Shown here one piece after another: positions 34,101-43,162 of a stretch of 64,000 nucleotides of DNA; the first letter of the stretch is position 1, and each line of letters opens with the position of its first letter. The DNA is taken from positions 121,332,001 through 121,396,000 of the forward strand of contig CM075350.1 of NCBI GenBank assembly GCA_037693485.1, given 5' to 3'. The DNA is from Kitagawia praeruptora. Lineage: Eukaryota; Streptophyta; Magnoliopsida; Apiales; Apiaceae. The translations under genes and the position numbers were made by a program. The notes beneath the pieces were generated by a model. The model was given only the letters and a program-made list of their open reading frames with translations. It did not search any database and was not told the DNA's origin.

Positions 34101-36410
34101 TAATGGTTATTTTGGCAAATTAAAAGAAAGTCATTATTCATGTCTGCCACGTCATTACATTGACATGTGGGCTTCCATCTGTTTGCCATGTAATTTTTTA
34201 TTTTTTTTTAGCTAAGTTAAACACACGCACAGACACTGACTCCTCCCACTGGAGTCGAACCCTCGACCTCTTGCATTGAAGAGATGAGGGGTATCCGCTT
34301 GGGCAAGCCTTGTTTTGCAAAATTTTAGAAAGGTAATGGCTAAAATGGTGACAAAAAACCATAATGGTTATTATGCAAAATCGAGAAAAGTTCAATGGGT
34401 TTGTTGGCAGACAACTCAATATTTTTATGGTTGTTGAATGAAAAATAATTATGATTATTTCATGGTTGCTGAAAATGCTACTCTTATATTTCTACACAGC
34501 TTGTATCTGCAATTAAATATGTTATGTTAACTTGTGATTTTCGTCCAATAGATCTGTCTTCTATTATAATTTGTAATTCGTGTCCATGCTTCCCTTAATT
34601 ACATAGCTGCCATTTAGAAGAGTTTTATGTCCGGTGCTCTTGTACTAAGTTTCTTGATCGTGGTGATTGTTCACTTGTTGCAGAGCAAGAACATTTTTTG
34701 GGGTTTCTCTCTCATTAATTATTATCAATCTGGTTGCTGTAATGGAGCGTGCTGATGAGAATCTCCTTCCATCTGTTTACAAAGAAGTTAGTGAAGCTTT
34801 TGGTGCTGGGCCAGCTGATCTTGGTTATCTCTCATTCACACGTAACTTTGTGCGGGGAATTTCATCACCACTAGCAGGTGTATTAGTTATAAACTACGAC
34901 CGCAGCACTGTTCTTGCAACTGGGACCTTTTTTTGGGCTTTTGCAACAGCTGCAGTTGGTGCAAGTCGCCATTTTCGGCAAGTTGCATTCTGGAGAGCAG
35001 TTAATGGATTTGGACTAGCCATTGTGATACCCGCGCTTCAGTCTTTTATCGCTGATAGCTACAAAGATGCTGCAAGAGGAGCTGGATTTGGGTTTTTGCA
35101 TCTTATTGGCCACATGGGTGGCATAGGAGGTGGAGTTCTTGCCACTGTAATGGCTGGACATGAATTCTGGGGTATGCCCGGATGGCGTTGTGCCTTCATT
35201 CTGATGGCAACTTTGAGTGCCCTGATTGGATACTTTGTTCTTTTGTTCGTTGTTGACCCAAGAAAAACAGACCCTACAACTGATGCGAGTTCTGATAGGT
35301 GAGGATCTCTTTTTCTAGAATATGTAAATTGTTTACATTATATTAATGTTGCCATATGTATCTATTAACAATTGTCAAGTACTTGGTGACTTAGCTACTT
35401 CCTTTTTTAGGGAAGCATTAGTATATAAGGATAATATCAGTGTAGCATCAGTTTGGATGGAGGCCTTGAAGGCAATGAAAGCAGTTGTAAAAGTGAAAAC
35501 ATTTCGGATCATTGTCTTGCAGGGTTTAGTTGGTTCACTGCCTTGGACGTCCATGGTTTTTTTCACTTTGTGGTTTCAACTTATAGGTGAGCATTTACCC
35601 CATTCATATATAGTCATTTTATGCGTAAAAATGAATTTAAATACTATTACTACGTTGTCATACACTCATACGTAGTTTGTTCAGAAACTTGTACATATTC
35701 AGAGTTTATAGTTGTGAAGGTTAGGGAAATGTACCTGAGTCTACTATTCGAAGTTCTGTATTTGTTCCCAACTAGTTTACTAGATGCTTATTTTATTGAC
35801 TTGATTCGCAGGCTTTGATCATAACAGCACAGCAACCCTTCTCAGTCTTTTTGCTGCTGGAGTTGCCACGGGATCCTTCTTGGGCGGAGCGCTTGGAGAC
35901 AGAATATCGCGTGTTTACCCTAATTCAGGTCGCATATTGTGTGCACAGTTCAGCGCGTTTATGGGCATACCATTCACATGGTTCCTTCTTAGAGTAATTC
36001 CACAATCAGTGAGCAGCTATTATACATTTGCCATCACACTTTTTCTCATGGGCCTCAGCATAAGCTGGTGTAACACTGCTGCAAATGCCCCTATGTTTGC
36101 TGAGGTTGTCCCTGCCAAGAATCGGACAATGATTTACGCATTTGACAGAGCTTGCGAAGGATCCTTCTCTGCGTTTGCTGCTCCAATGGTCGGAATCCTT
36201 TCAGAAAAATTATATGGTTACAACCCAAAATCTGTTGATCCAACAAACGGGTCATTACCAGAGGCCCTTGCATTGTCTAAAGGGCTTTTCACAATGATGG
36301 CAGTTCCATTTGGCTTGTGTTGCTTGTTTTACACACCTGCTCATTGGTTCTTTAGAAGAGACCGCCTGAACGTTAGAATGGCTAGTTTGAAGGAGACAGA
36401 GTTGATATAG
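31198..36410 (+). CDS. Major facilitator superfamily transporter, 4 coding exons, 467 aa
   Basis: Multi-pass membrane transporter; the substrate is not predictable from sequence. Exons 31198-31211 (14 nt, MAIIK with split codon AA/A), 34684-35298, 35411-35586 and 35812-36410 join in phase with GT..AG borders and give 467 codons plus TAG. The protein reads MAIIKARTFFGVSLSLIIIN, then ADENLLPSVYKEV after the first helix, several hydrophobic segments, AARGAGFGFLHLIGHMGG, and a second half with GSFLGGALGDRISRVYP, an MFS loop motif, and NAPMFAEVVPAKNRTMIYAF. The MERADENLLP segment recalls the plant MFS group that includes Arabidopsis UNE2; this is from memory. Intron 1 is 3.5 kb and full of TEs. 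The start rests on phase and context; a downstream ATG (34742, MERADEN) would drop the first helix. Confidence 0.88.
31824..33270. mobile_element. Long-TIR MULE-like element with possible captured gene fragment
   Basis: Direct repeats CTTTTTCAAA (31814-31823 and 33271-33280) flank inverted arms of about 118 bp: 31824-31941 on the left, and 32653-33270 on the right once the 500-bp hAT insertion is discounted. The arms share CCTCATTTTCTAGTTTAAAA and GACTCACTTAAGTCACTAA. A 10-bp duplication and long TIRs suit Mutator-like elements. The inner 710 bp encodes no transposase. On the minus strand it holds a coiled-coil-like segment (AESRIHDLEAELKTLSEEL, within 31963-32175), perhaps a captured host exon (Pack-MULE). 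It lies in intron 1 of the transporter gene. Confidence 0.8.
32731..33222. mobile_element. hAT MITE with 8-bp target duplication
   Basis: Perfect direct repeats ATATTGAT at 32723-32730 and 33223-33230 flank termini TAGAGCTGGCAAT and ATTGCCGGCTCTA. Eight-bp duplications and this terminus are typical of hAT. The inside is a degenerate array of CGTGTACTTTCGTG-like units on both strands. It sits inside the right arm of the MULE-like element, so it is the younger insertion. Confidence 0.92.
33289..34417. mobile_element. Second long-TIR (MULE-like) element
   Basis: Inverted arms share CAACAAACC.ATTGAACTTTTCTCG (in part) and, further in, GACTTTCTTTTAATTTGCC; the inverted similarity extends about 300 bp. 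AATATTCTTA (33279-33288) and AATATTTTTA (34418-34427) make a 10-bp duplication with one mismatch. The left duplication overlaps the right duplication of the previous element by 2 bp, so the two abut. The right arm holds a SINE. No transposase is present. Confidence 0.7.
34195..34311 (-). mobile_element. tRNA-derived SINE
   Basis: On the minus strand it starts GGCTTGCCCAAGCGG (A-box-like), has GGTTCGACTCC (a perfect Pol III B box) 40-50 nt on, and ends in an A-rich tail of about 16 nt. Its length of about 117 bp fits a short plant SINE. It interrupts the right arm of the MULE-like element. The target duplication is not clear. Confidence 0.75.
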
Positions 36411-37018
36411 ATAACTGTATTTTTAGTACACCGAAATCTTTTAGCAGAAGAAATATTTCTTGGCCGGAGAAGATAAAATCCTATGAGAACTAGAGTATAA
36501 TTCTTTGACACAGTTTGTGGATGTCACTCTGTTTTAACTCTTTTAGGGAAATGAACCATTGCGGTGGTCGACTATTCATATAGAGGACTGCTACATTAAT
36601 TTAGTTTCTATAAATTAAGTAGTAAGACTTTAGAAAGATAATGTAAATTTAAATTAATTTTACGACCCTATAAGCCAGTATAAATTAAACCAGCAGAAAA
36701 TACACTCTTGTGCTCGCTGCTAAGTGCTGTGTCGGTCAGTGAAAAAGGACCAACAATCATTGTACTCTTTTTTTTTTTTCAGGTTCTCTTTTTTCTTTCT
36801 TCTGATGATGGTGAGGGAACCAACGAAACGAAAAGTTCACAAACATCAAATAAACGTGACAAATCAATGTGGTTGTAGATTCCAATTAGGATTTGGTTTT
36901 TTGTAGTGCTATATGCCAATTTGAGCTATGCATATTGTGGGTGTGAAGTGTGAACTAGTAAATATAAATCTTTAACACCATTTTTTAAATGTAAACGTGA
37001 TACTATTATAATATTATA
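36411..37018 (+). other. 3' UTR and spacer after the MFS gene
   Basis: AT-rich sequence with no convincing gene. The 3' UTR of the transporter should lie in its first few hundred bases. Nothing else is supported. Confidence 0.5.
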
Positions 37019-38571
37019 TTAGATGATAGCCCGTGTGAAGTACGGATCGAAATAATTTATTAAAATTGATCATTTTTTATTAAATTTTATGTAAATATTT
37101 TATTTGACATTAAAAAATACTATAAAAATGATAAAAGTACAAAAGAAAATTACAATATTTATGGAACTCAATAGTTTATAAAAAAAAGAATTGTAATTAC
37201 ATCAAAATTCCAATATTTCTAGGAGACACAAATTTAGAAGTAAGTATCATTAAAACGTGATTTCACTTACAAATAAGATATTAGATGATAAGGGCCCGAA
37301 AAATTTAATTAAATTGATCATTAATTTATTATAAAAAATTACATTAATTACAAAGAATTTGCTTATTAATAAAGGTCATTTTATATATTATTTATTTAAG
37401 AAAATCGAGAAAAAAAACTAAATGATTCCGATATATACGTTAAAATATACATGATTATGATAAATACATTATTTGTGAACTAAATAGAGTTATAATAAAA
37501 ATTACAATTATAGTAGTATTAACAATTTATTATTTTAATAAAAAATAATATAGAATCCTTGGAGAAATAGAAATCATATGGGTGGAACCAATTTTTGGTA
37601 TCGAAGTACCATTAAAAATGTATTTCGTTTGTTATAGATAAGCATGTCACCGTAGATTAACATTTGTATTCGTAGTCTTTTTTTTTATTAAGTTGTAATA
37701 AAAAAATTATAATTGTAATATAATTTATTTATTTATTTTATGAAATACATAGAATTCTAGAGAAAATAGGAGTCTTGGGGTGAAACCAAAATATGGTACG
37801 AACCAAATTTGGTATAAAATGGTACATTAAAAAGGGGTTTTGTTATTAATACACGTTATAGATATAAATTTAATTATTATTTATTTAAGATTATATTTTA
37901 AACAATCAAGAAAATATAACATACATGGTTCTGGTTCTAATATATACGTTATTTGTACAATTCAGTAATATTATAGTAAAAAAATTATAATTATAACAAA
38001 ATTCCAAACAATTGTTTTAGAAAATAATAAGAATTTTAGGGAAGTAGGAATATGTGATGAAATAAGGGTGAAACCAAATTTGTTACGAAAATATCATTAA
38101 ACAGAAATTTATTAATAAAGGTTATAGATTCAGTGTTTTATCAAATGTTATACGATCTGACTACGCATTCGTTGGTGTTTTACCCTCTATTTGTTGGTGA
38201 TTTTTTATCGTTGGTTTTTTCAAGTCAAAAAAATTATAAACAAAAGAATTACAATCATCATAAGAACTCTATTTTTAACTCCTTTTAAAGGAACATAGTA
38301 TTATAGGGAAAAAAATTACAAATAAAAGAATTATAATTATAACAAGATAAAAATTACAAAAAGGATTATAATTATAATAAGATTTCTATTTTTTTCTATT
38401 TTTTTAAAAAACAACAACATAATATTCTAGGGAAAATAGGATTTTAGGGGTGAAACTAAAATATAGTGCGAACCAAAAACGGGTGAAACCAAAATATAGT
38501 GCGAACCAAACTTTAGGTACATTTGAAAGAGGGTTTAGCTTATTAATAATAAAAATAATAAAGGTTATAGA
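37019..38571 (-). mobile_element. Non-autonomous Helitron, minus orientation
   Basis: On the minus strand it begins TCTATAACCTTTATTAAT and ends with a short hairpin (CCGTACTTCACACGG) followed by GCTATCATCTAA, and lies between A and T. At least two more 5'-end-like copies of TTATTAATAAAGGTTATAGA (plus strand) occur inside, for example near 38110, so it is a composite of several partial copies. AT-rich, with no Rep/helicase. Confidence 0.65.
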
Positions 38572-38755
38572 TATTGAAATTGATTTTTTTTCCTGTTATT
38601 TTAACTGTTTACGCAAAACAATATCGATGGTAAATAAGCGGTATGCAACTATGCATGACGGAAGATTTTAAATTTTTTATACTATTTATTTTTTAATATA
38701 CAAATAAAAATTTGAAAAGACATTTAATAGAAACAACACTAAATTTTAAAAATTA

Positions 38756-39013
38756 CTCCCTCCGTCTCTAAATATGTTGCCTTTTCTTCTGGACACGTTT
38801 GTCAACGCACATTTTTAATCATTAATATCTTCAATTTCGTATTAGTTTTAAATATAAAAACTTCACTGTATTAATGTACTCATAAATACGAATCCAATAA
38901 GATCACTCATGACTATATTTGGTCTTATAGATTATGCGTGAATTAATAATTTATCTCATGTTATGAACAGTCCCAACATATCAAATGAGCAACTTATAAA
39001 GAGACAGAGGAAG
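38756..39013. mobile_element. Stowaway MITE (family B)
   Basis: CTCCCTCCGTCTC to GAGACAGAGGAAG, flanked by TA. The inside carries GGACACGTTTGTCAACGCAC and CATAAATACGAATCCAATAAG, shared with the copies at 40604, 47095 and 49319. Confidence 0.85.
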
Positions 39014-39224
39014 TAATGTTAAACCATCAATGAATTGTTAGAAATTTATAACTATTTAATTTTTTTTTTGTAGATTGAAATTTTAATATTATATTTTGAT
39101 TAAATAAATAAATTCAAAAATAAGTTTGATAATGTTATGCCATAATTTTGGCATGTCTAATAATCTATCAAATTTCTAATATTTATTAATTATTAATTCA
39201 GATTAATAATTATTACTTAACCGC

Positions 39225-39924
39225 TAAGTTTTATCCTCTCTCTGAAACGAGAAAAAAATCAATCTCAATCAATCAATAACGGAAAATATCTCCAAACGAT
39301 ATTCTTCAAATCAGGAAGATATCACAACGATAAGATTAAATCAGATAAAATCAATAATTATCACATTAATAAAATTTATCCCTGAAGTCTCTAAGGGATA
39401 AACACAATTGCATAGAACTACGTGGGCTTGATCCAATATAAATTGGTACGTAGGCATCTTGGCAAAGGGTCCGGTACATAGATATGATGAAATCCGATAC
39501 ACGAGACAAATCGAGACACCTGCCGAGTTCAGCCCCTCTTTTTTCATAAACCCTAATCCCCTAAAACAGCTACATAAGTTTTATCCTCTCTCTGAAACGA
39601 GGAAAAAATCAATCTCAATCAATCAATAACGGAAAATATCTCCAAACGATATTCTTCAAATCAGGAAGATATCACAACGATAAGATTAAATCAGATAAAA
39701 TCAATAATTATCACATTAATAAAGTTTATCCCTAAAGTCTCTAAGGGATAAAAATAATTGCATAGAACTACGTGGGCTTGATCCAATATAAATTGGTACG
39801 TAGGCATCTTGGCAAAGGGTCCGATACATAGATATGATGAAATCCGATACACGAGACAAATCGAGACACCTGCCGAGTCCAGCCCCTCTTTTTTCATAAA
39901 CCCTAATCCCCTAAAACAGCTACA
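39225..39924. repeat. Tandem duplication, two 350-bp units
   Basis: Units 39225-39574 and 39575-39924 start TAAGTTTTATCCTCTCTCTG and differ at only a few sites. Each contains ACGTGGGCTTGATCCAATAT and GGTACGTAGGCATCTTGGC, phrases that resemble plant TRIM or LTR ends. A 68-codon minus frame repeats in both and is probably not a gene. The high identity suggests a recent duplication. Confidence 0.85.
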
Positions 39925-40098
39925 TATTCATACAAATCGCTCTATTATTCCAGCAAACCTCTGATTTCGTGTTGTTACGAAATTCCTCCAACAACAGATA
40001 AGATATATTTTATATGCTCTTCAATATATGTAAAAAGTCAAATAAATAACAACTAATGAGAATGAGATGAGGGGGGAATATATTTAATTTCAAACTAT

Positions 40099-40317
40099 GG
40101 CCCCGTTTGGCAAATCGTTAGGTCAACTTATAAGTTACTTATTTCGGAAAAATTTTCGTATTTACATAATTTTTTTAGAGAAAAATATGTATGGGGAGTT
40201 TAATATTCGTTATCTTGCAAAAATAAGTTACTTATTTCAGAAAAAAGTACATATTTCCTAACTTTTTTCCAGAATAAGTAACTTATTTCTGAAAAATAAG
40301 ATTTCTCAAACGGGCCC
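40099..40317. mobile_element. Small TIR element with GGCCCCGTTTGG ends
   Basis: GGCCCCGTTTGGCAAATC at the left and GATTTCTCAAACGGGCCC at the right form inverted ends about 219 bp apart, with TAT on both sides. A second inner inverted pair (AAATAAGTTACTTATTTC) strengthens the fold. PIF/Harbinger or hAT type; undecided. Confidence 0.65.
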
Positions 40318-40366
40318 TATATACTAAGAGATATTTATCTTTTCGGACAAAAGATACTACCAGATA

Positions 40367-40940
40367 CTCCCTCCGTCCCAGCCAGTTCTTTACATGGCGG
40401 CTGGGCACGGAGGTCAAGGAAAGTGGGTGTAATATTGTTAAAATAAATGAGGTAGTGGGTGTAATAGTGATTTTATTGTTAAAATAAGTGAAGTAGTGGG
40501 TGTAATAATGATTTTATTGTTAAAATTAGTTAAGTAGTGGATGAAATAGTGTAAAGTATTGTTAAAATAAGTGAAGTAGTGGGTGTAATAGTGTTAAAAC
40601 TTACTCCCTCCGTCCCTAAATATCATTCCTGTTTTGACTGGACACGTTTGCCAACGCACACTTTTGATCGTTAATATCTTCAATTTCGTATTAGTTTTAA
40701 ATATAAAAACTTCACTGTATTAAAGTACTCATAAATACGAATCCAACAAGATCACTCATGACTATATTTGGTCTTATAGATTAAACGTAAATTAGTAATT
40801 TGTCTCATGTTATGAACAATCCCGACATTTCAAACAAGAATAATAAAAAGAGATAGAGGGAGTACTATTTTGGGTAATGTAAAGAAATGATGGGACGATC
40901 CAAAAAGGAAATTGTAAAAAAATGGATGGGACAGAGGAAG
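40367..40940. mobile_element. Stowaway MITE (family A) split by a second Stowaway MITE
   Basis: CTCCCTCCGTCCC at the left and GGGACAGAGGAAG at the right, with TA on both sides. The sequence jumps at 40603/40604 and resumes after 40864. Its inner TAAAATAAGTGAAGTAGTGGG repeats, given in part, match the element at 25902. Confidence 0.85.
40604..40862. mobile_element. Stowaway MITE (family B) nested in the family A copy
   Basis: CTCCCTCCGTCCC to AGATAGAGGGAG, flanked by TA at 40602-40603 and 40863-40864. Removing it and one TA rejoins AAACTTA to CTATTTTGGG, as expected for the host MITE. Confidence 0.88.
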
Positions 40941-41378
40941 TATTAGATACTAACAGATATTGAGGATACTCATAAATATTTTAAAATCTAAAAGTTCACT
41001 GCATGCATTCAGCAGGTGCAAATTGCAATATCAATTGGAAATTAAGTTTATTACATCATTTTAATTATTTTTTCAAATCTACACAAATCCAACAAAACCC
41101 ATCTGACCATTTCTAATACACCCCATTCGAGATTATTTGCAATACATCTGATTGAATGTCAAAGATGTACTTAGCATAAGTTGAAGTACGTTACATTTTC
41201 TTTTCTTCTTCTTACTTTTTTGCGAAGTAATTGATCACATTTTCAAACCGGCCAGTCTTCCCATGTAGACGGTGGGCACGTAGAAAAATTACATTGACTC
41301 TCCCTAAATTGTGAGCTGTTTGACCAATCACGGCCCGCACTCGGCACTCCGACCAAAATATTAAGGAAAAAAAGGCCC

Positions 41379-41384
41379 CACGTG
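41379..41384 (+). promoter_or_regulatory. G-box (CACGTG) upstream of allene oxide cyclase
   Basis: CCCACGTGAAA lies about 65 bp before the TATA box. G-boxes bind bHLH factors such as MYC2, the jasmonate master regulator, and jasmonate synthesis genes are usually jasmonate-inducible. Its function here is inferred. Confidence 0.5.
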
Positions 41385-41447
41385 AAAATTAAGTTTTTAT
41401 TATTCGAATCCATGATTCATGGTTTATGCCATATCGCCATGTGTGCC

Positions 41448-41457
41448 TATATATAAA
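41448..41457 (+). promoter_or_regulatory. TATA box of allene oxide cyclase
   Basis: TATATATAAA about 120 bp before the ATG, followed by a CT-rich leader (about 41500-41545) of the kind common in plant 5' UTRs. Confidence 0.65.
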
Positions 41458-41574
41458 ATATTTTCACTGACATAATCACTCATCCTCCATCCTAACAATC
41501 CTCTCTCTCTCCCAATCTCTCTCAAATTCTCTCTCTCTCTCAAACCAAAAAACTCCTCTCTTTTTTATTCTTCA

Positions 41575-42791
41575 ATGGCTGCTGCTATTGCTTTTGGCTC
41601 AACCGGTGCTGTCAGTGGAGCCATCTCTGCCAAAAATGTTAAGCAATTTTCATCCTTTTCATCAAAGCTCTCACTTCTCAACAACTCGAATCTTTTGAGC
41701 ACCAACAGTCTAAGCCTCAACCTCAAGGCCTCTGCAAAGCCATCTTTCTCCTGCAAGAGCCAGGCCAGTCCTCAAGATTCTCCTGCACCTGGTAATTCTT
41801 TTAAATTTATTAGAATTTTTTTTATCATACGGTCCTGCTTAAATCATTGATTTTTTTTTTTTATCGAAATGAAATGAAATTGAACGGGTTGAATTCTCGT
41901 GATCCAAAAACGACCAGGTATGCCTAGCTCTGTTTCTAATGATTTGATTATTTAATTATGTATGCAGCAAAAGTGCAAGAGCTGTGTGTGTATGAGATCA
42001 ACGAACGTGACCGTGGCAGCCCTGCTTACCTTCGTTTGAGCCAGAAATCTGTTAATTCTCTGGGCGATCTCGTCCCTTTCTCCAACAAGGTTACTTTTCT
42101 CTTATTTATTTATCCTTTTATTATTTTCATAATATATACAAAATCAGAAATTAATTCTCAAGTCCCTGTCAAAGAAACCTTAAATTAATCATATCCCCCT
42201 CGCTTGTAGCATTGGTTTTTCAATTAAAAATGTTTCATACACCAAATAATTGTACAAACCATCTACAAATTATATTATATTAGTATAAATCACCGATCAC
42301 AATACTACAAATAACGAATTTCATCGATATAATTTTTTTTATGTTAAATTAATTTGTACATGAACGAACATTTGTACATATATTTGCAGCTCTATACAGG
42401 GGACTTGCAGAAGCGTATCGGAATCACAGCAGGAATATGCATACTGATCCAGCACGTAGAGGAGAAGAAAGGCGACAGGTACGAGGCTGTTTACACCTTC
42501 TACTTCGGAGACTACGGTAGTATGACAGTGCAGGGGCCGTATCTGACCTACCAGGACACTTATTTATCTGTGACTGGTGGCACGGGCATTTTCCAAGGCG
42601 TGTCAGGTCAAGTGAAGTTGCAGCAGCTGATCTTCCCCTTCAAGTTGTTCTACACTTTTTACTTGAAGGGCATTCCTCAGCTGCCTGAGGATTTGCTTGG
42701 AGCAGCAGTGGCTCCGACACCCGCTGTCGAGCCCACTGCTGCTGCCAAGGCTTGTGAGGCTGGTGCCACCATTGCTAATTATACTCAATAA
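41575..42791 (+). CDS. AOC: Allene oxide cyclase, plastid, 3 exons, 246 aa
   Basis: Converts the unstable allene oxide of 13-hydroperoxy-linolenate to (9S,13S)-12-oxo-phytodienoic acid (OPDA), the committed stereochemical step of jasmonate synthesis in the chloroplast. Exons 41575-41791, 41968-42089 and 42390-42791 join in phase with GT..AG borders. The first 70 or so residues are Ser/Ala/Leu-rich with few acids, a typical plastid transit peptide. The mature part begins VQELCVYEINERDRGSPAYL and holds LGDLVPFSNKLYTGDLQKR, AGICILIQH, YEAVYTFYFGDYG and GPYLTYQDTYLSVTGGTGIF, family signatures of the beta-barrel. The Ala/Pro-rich tail (AVAPTPAVEPTAAAKACEAG) is longer than usual by my recollection. 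A G-box and TATA box lie upstream. The nearby genes are unrelated. Confidence 0.95.
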
Positions 42792-43162
42792 GGAGCAAAT
42801 GGTGATGGTTCGGGATGATTAAGATTTATTTCTTTATTAGAAATGTAATGGATTTATATTTTCCTAATAAGTGATTAATGTTTCCAGTACTGTCACATTT
42901 TAACTTTTGAATGTTGACGATATAAAATGTGGTGGGGAGTTATATCATGTTTTCTTGTCGACAAAAGCATCATGCTCCCCAAACAGAGCAATGGCGACCT
43001 TAGTTTACCTTTTTCGCTAATGGTTAAAGATATTCTCAGGTTGGATTGCAAAATATATACTTTTCATGTCCCAAATTTTGTGTTTGATTTTTTATGGATA
43101 AATTGATTAAATTTTGGCTAATATTTACGTATCATTCTTTATAGTTTACAAAATCTAAACAA

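Noticed and set aside
34195..34311. A functional tRNA gene
   Set aside because: A and B boxes are present, but no full cloverleaf or acceptor stem is seen, and it ends in an A-rich tail, so it is a SINE.
39341..39897. Two related 68-codon minus frames as a small gene family
   Set aside because: They are copies of one frame in a tandem 350-bp repeat with no start or promoter support.
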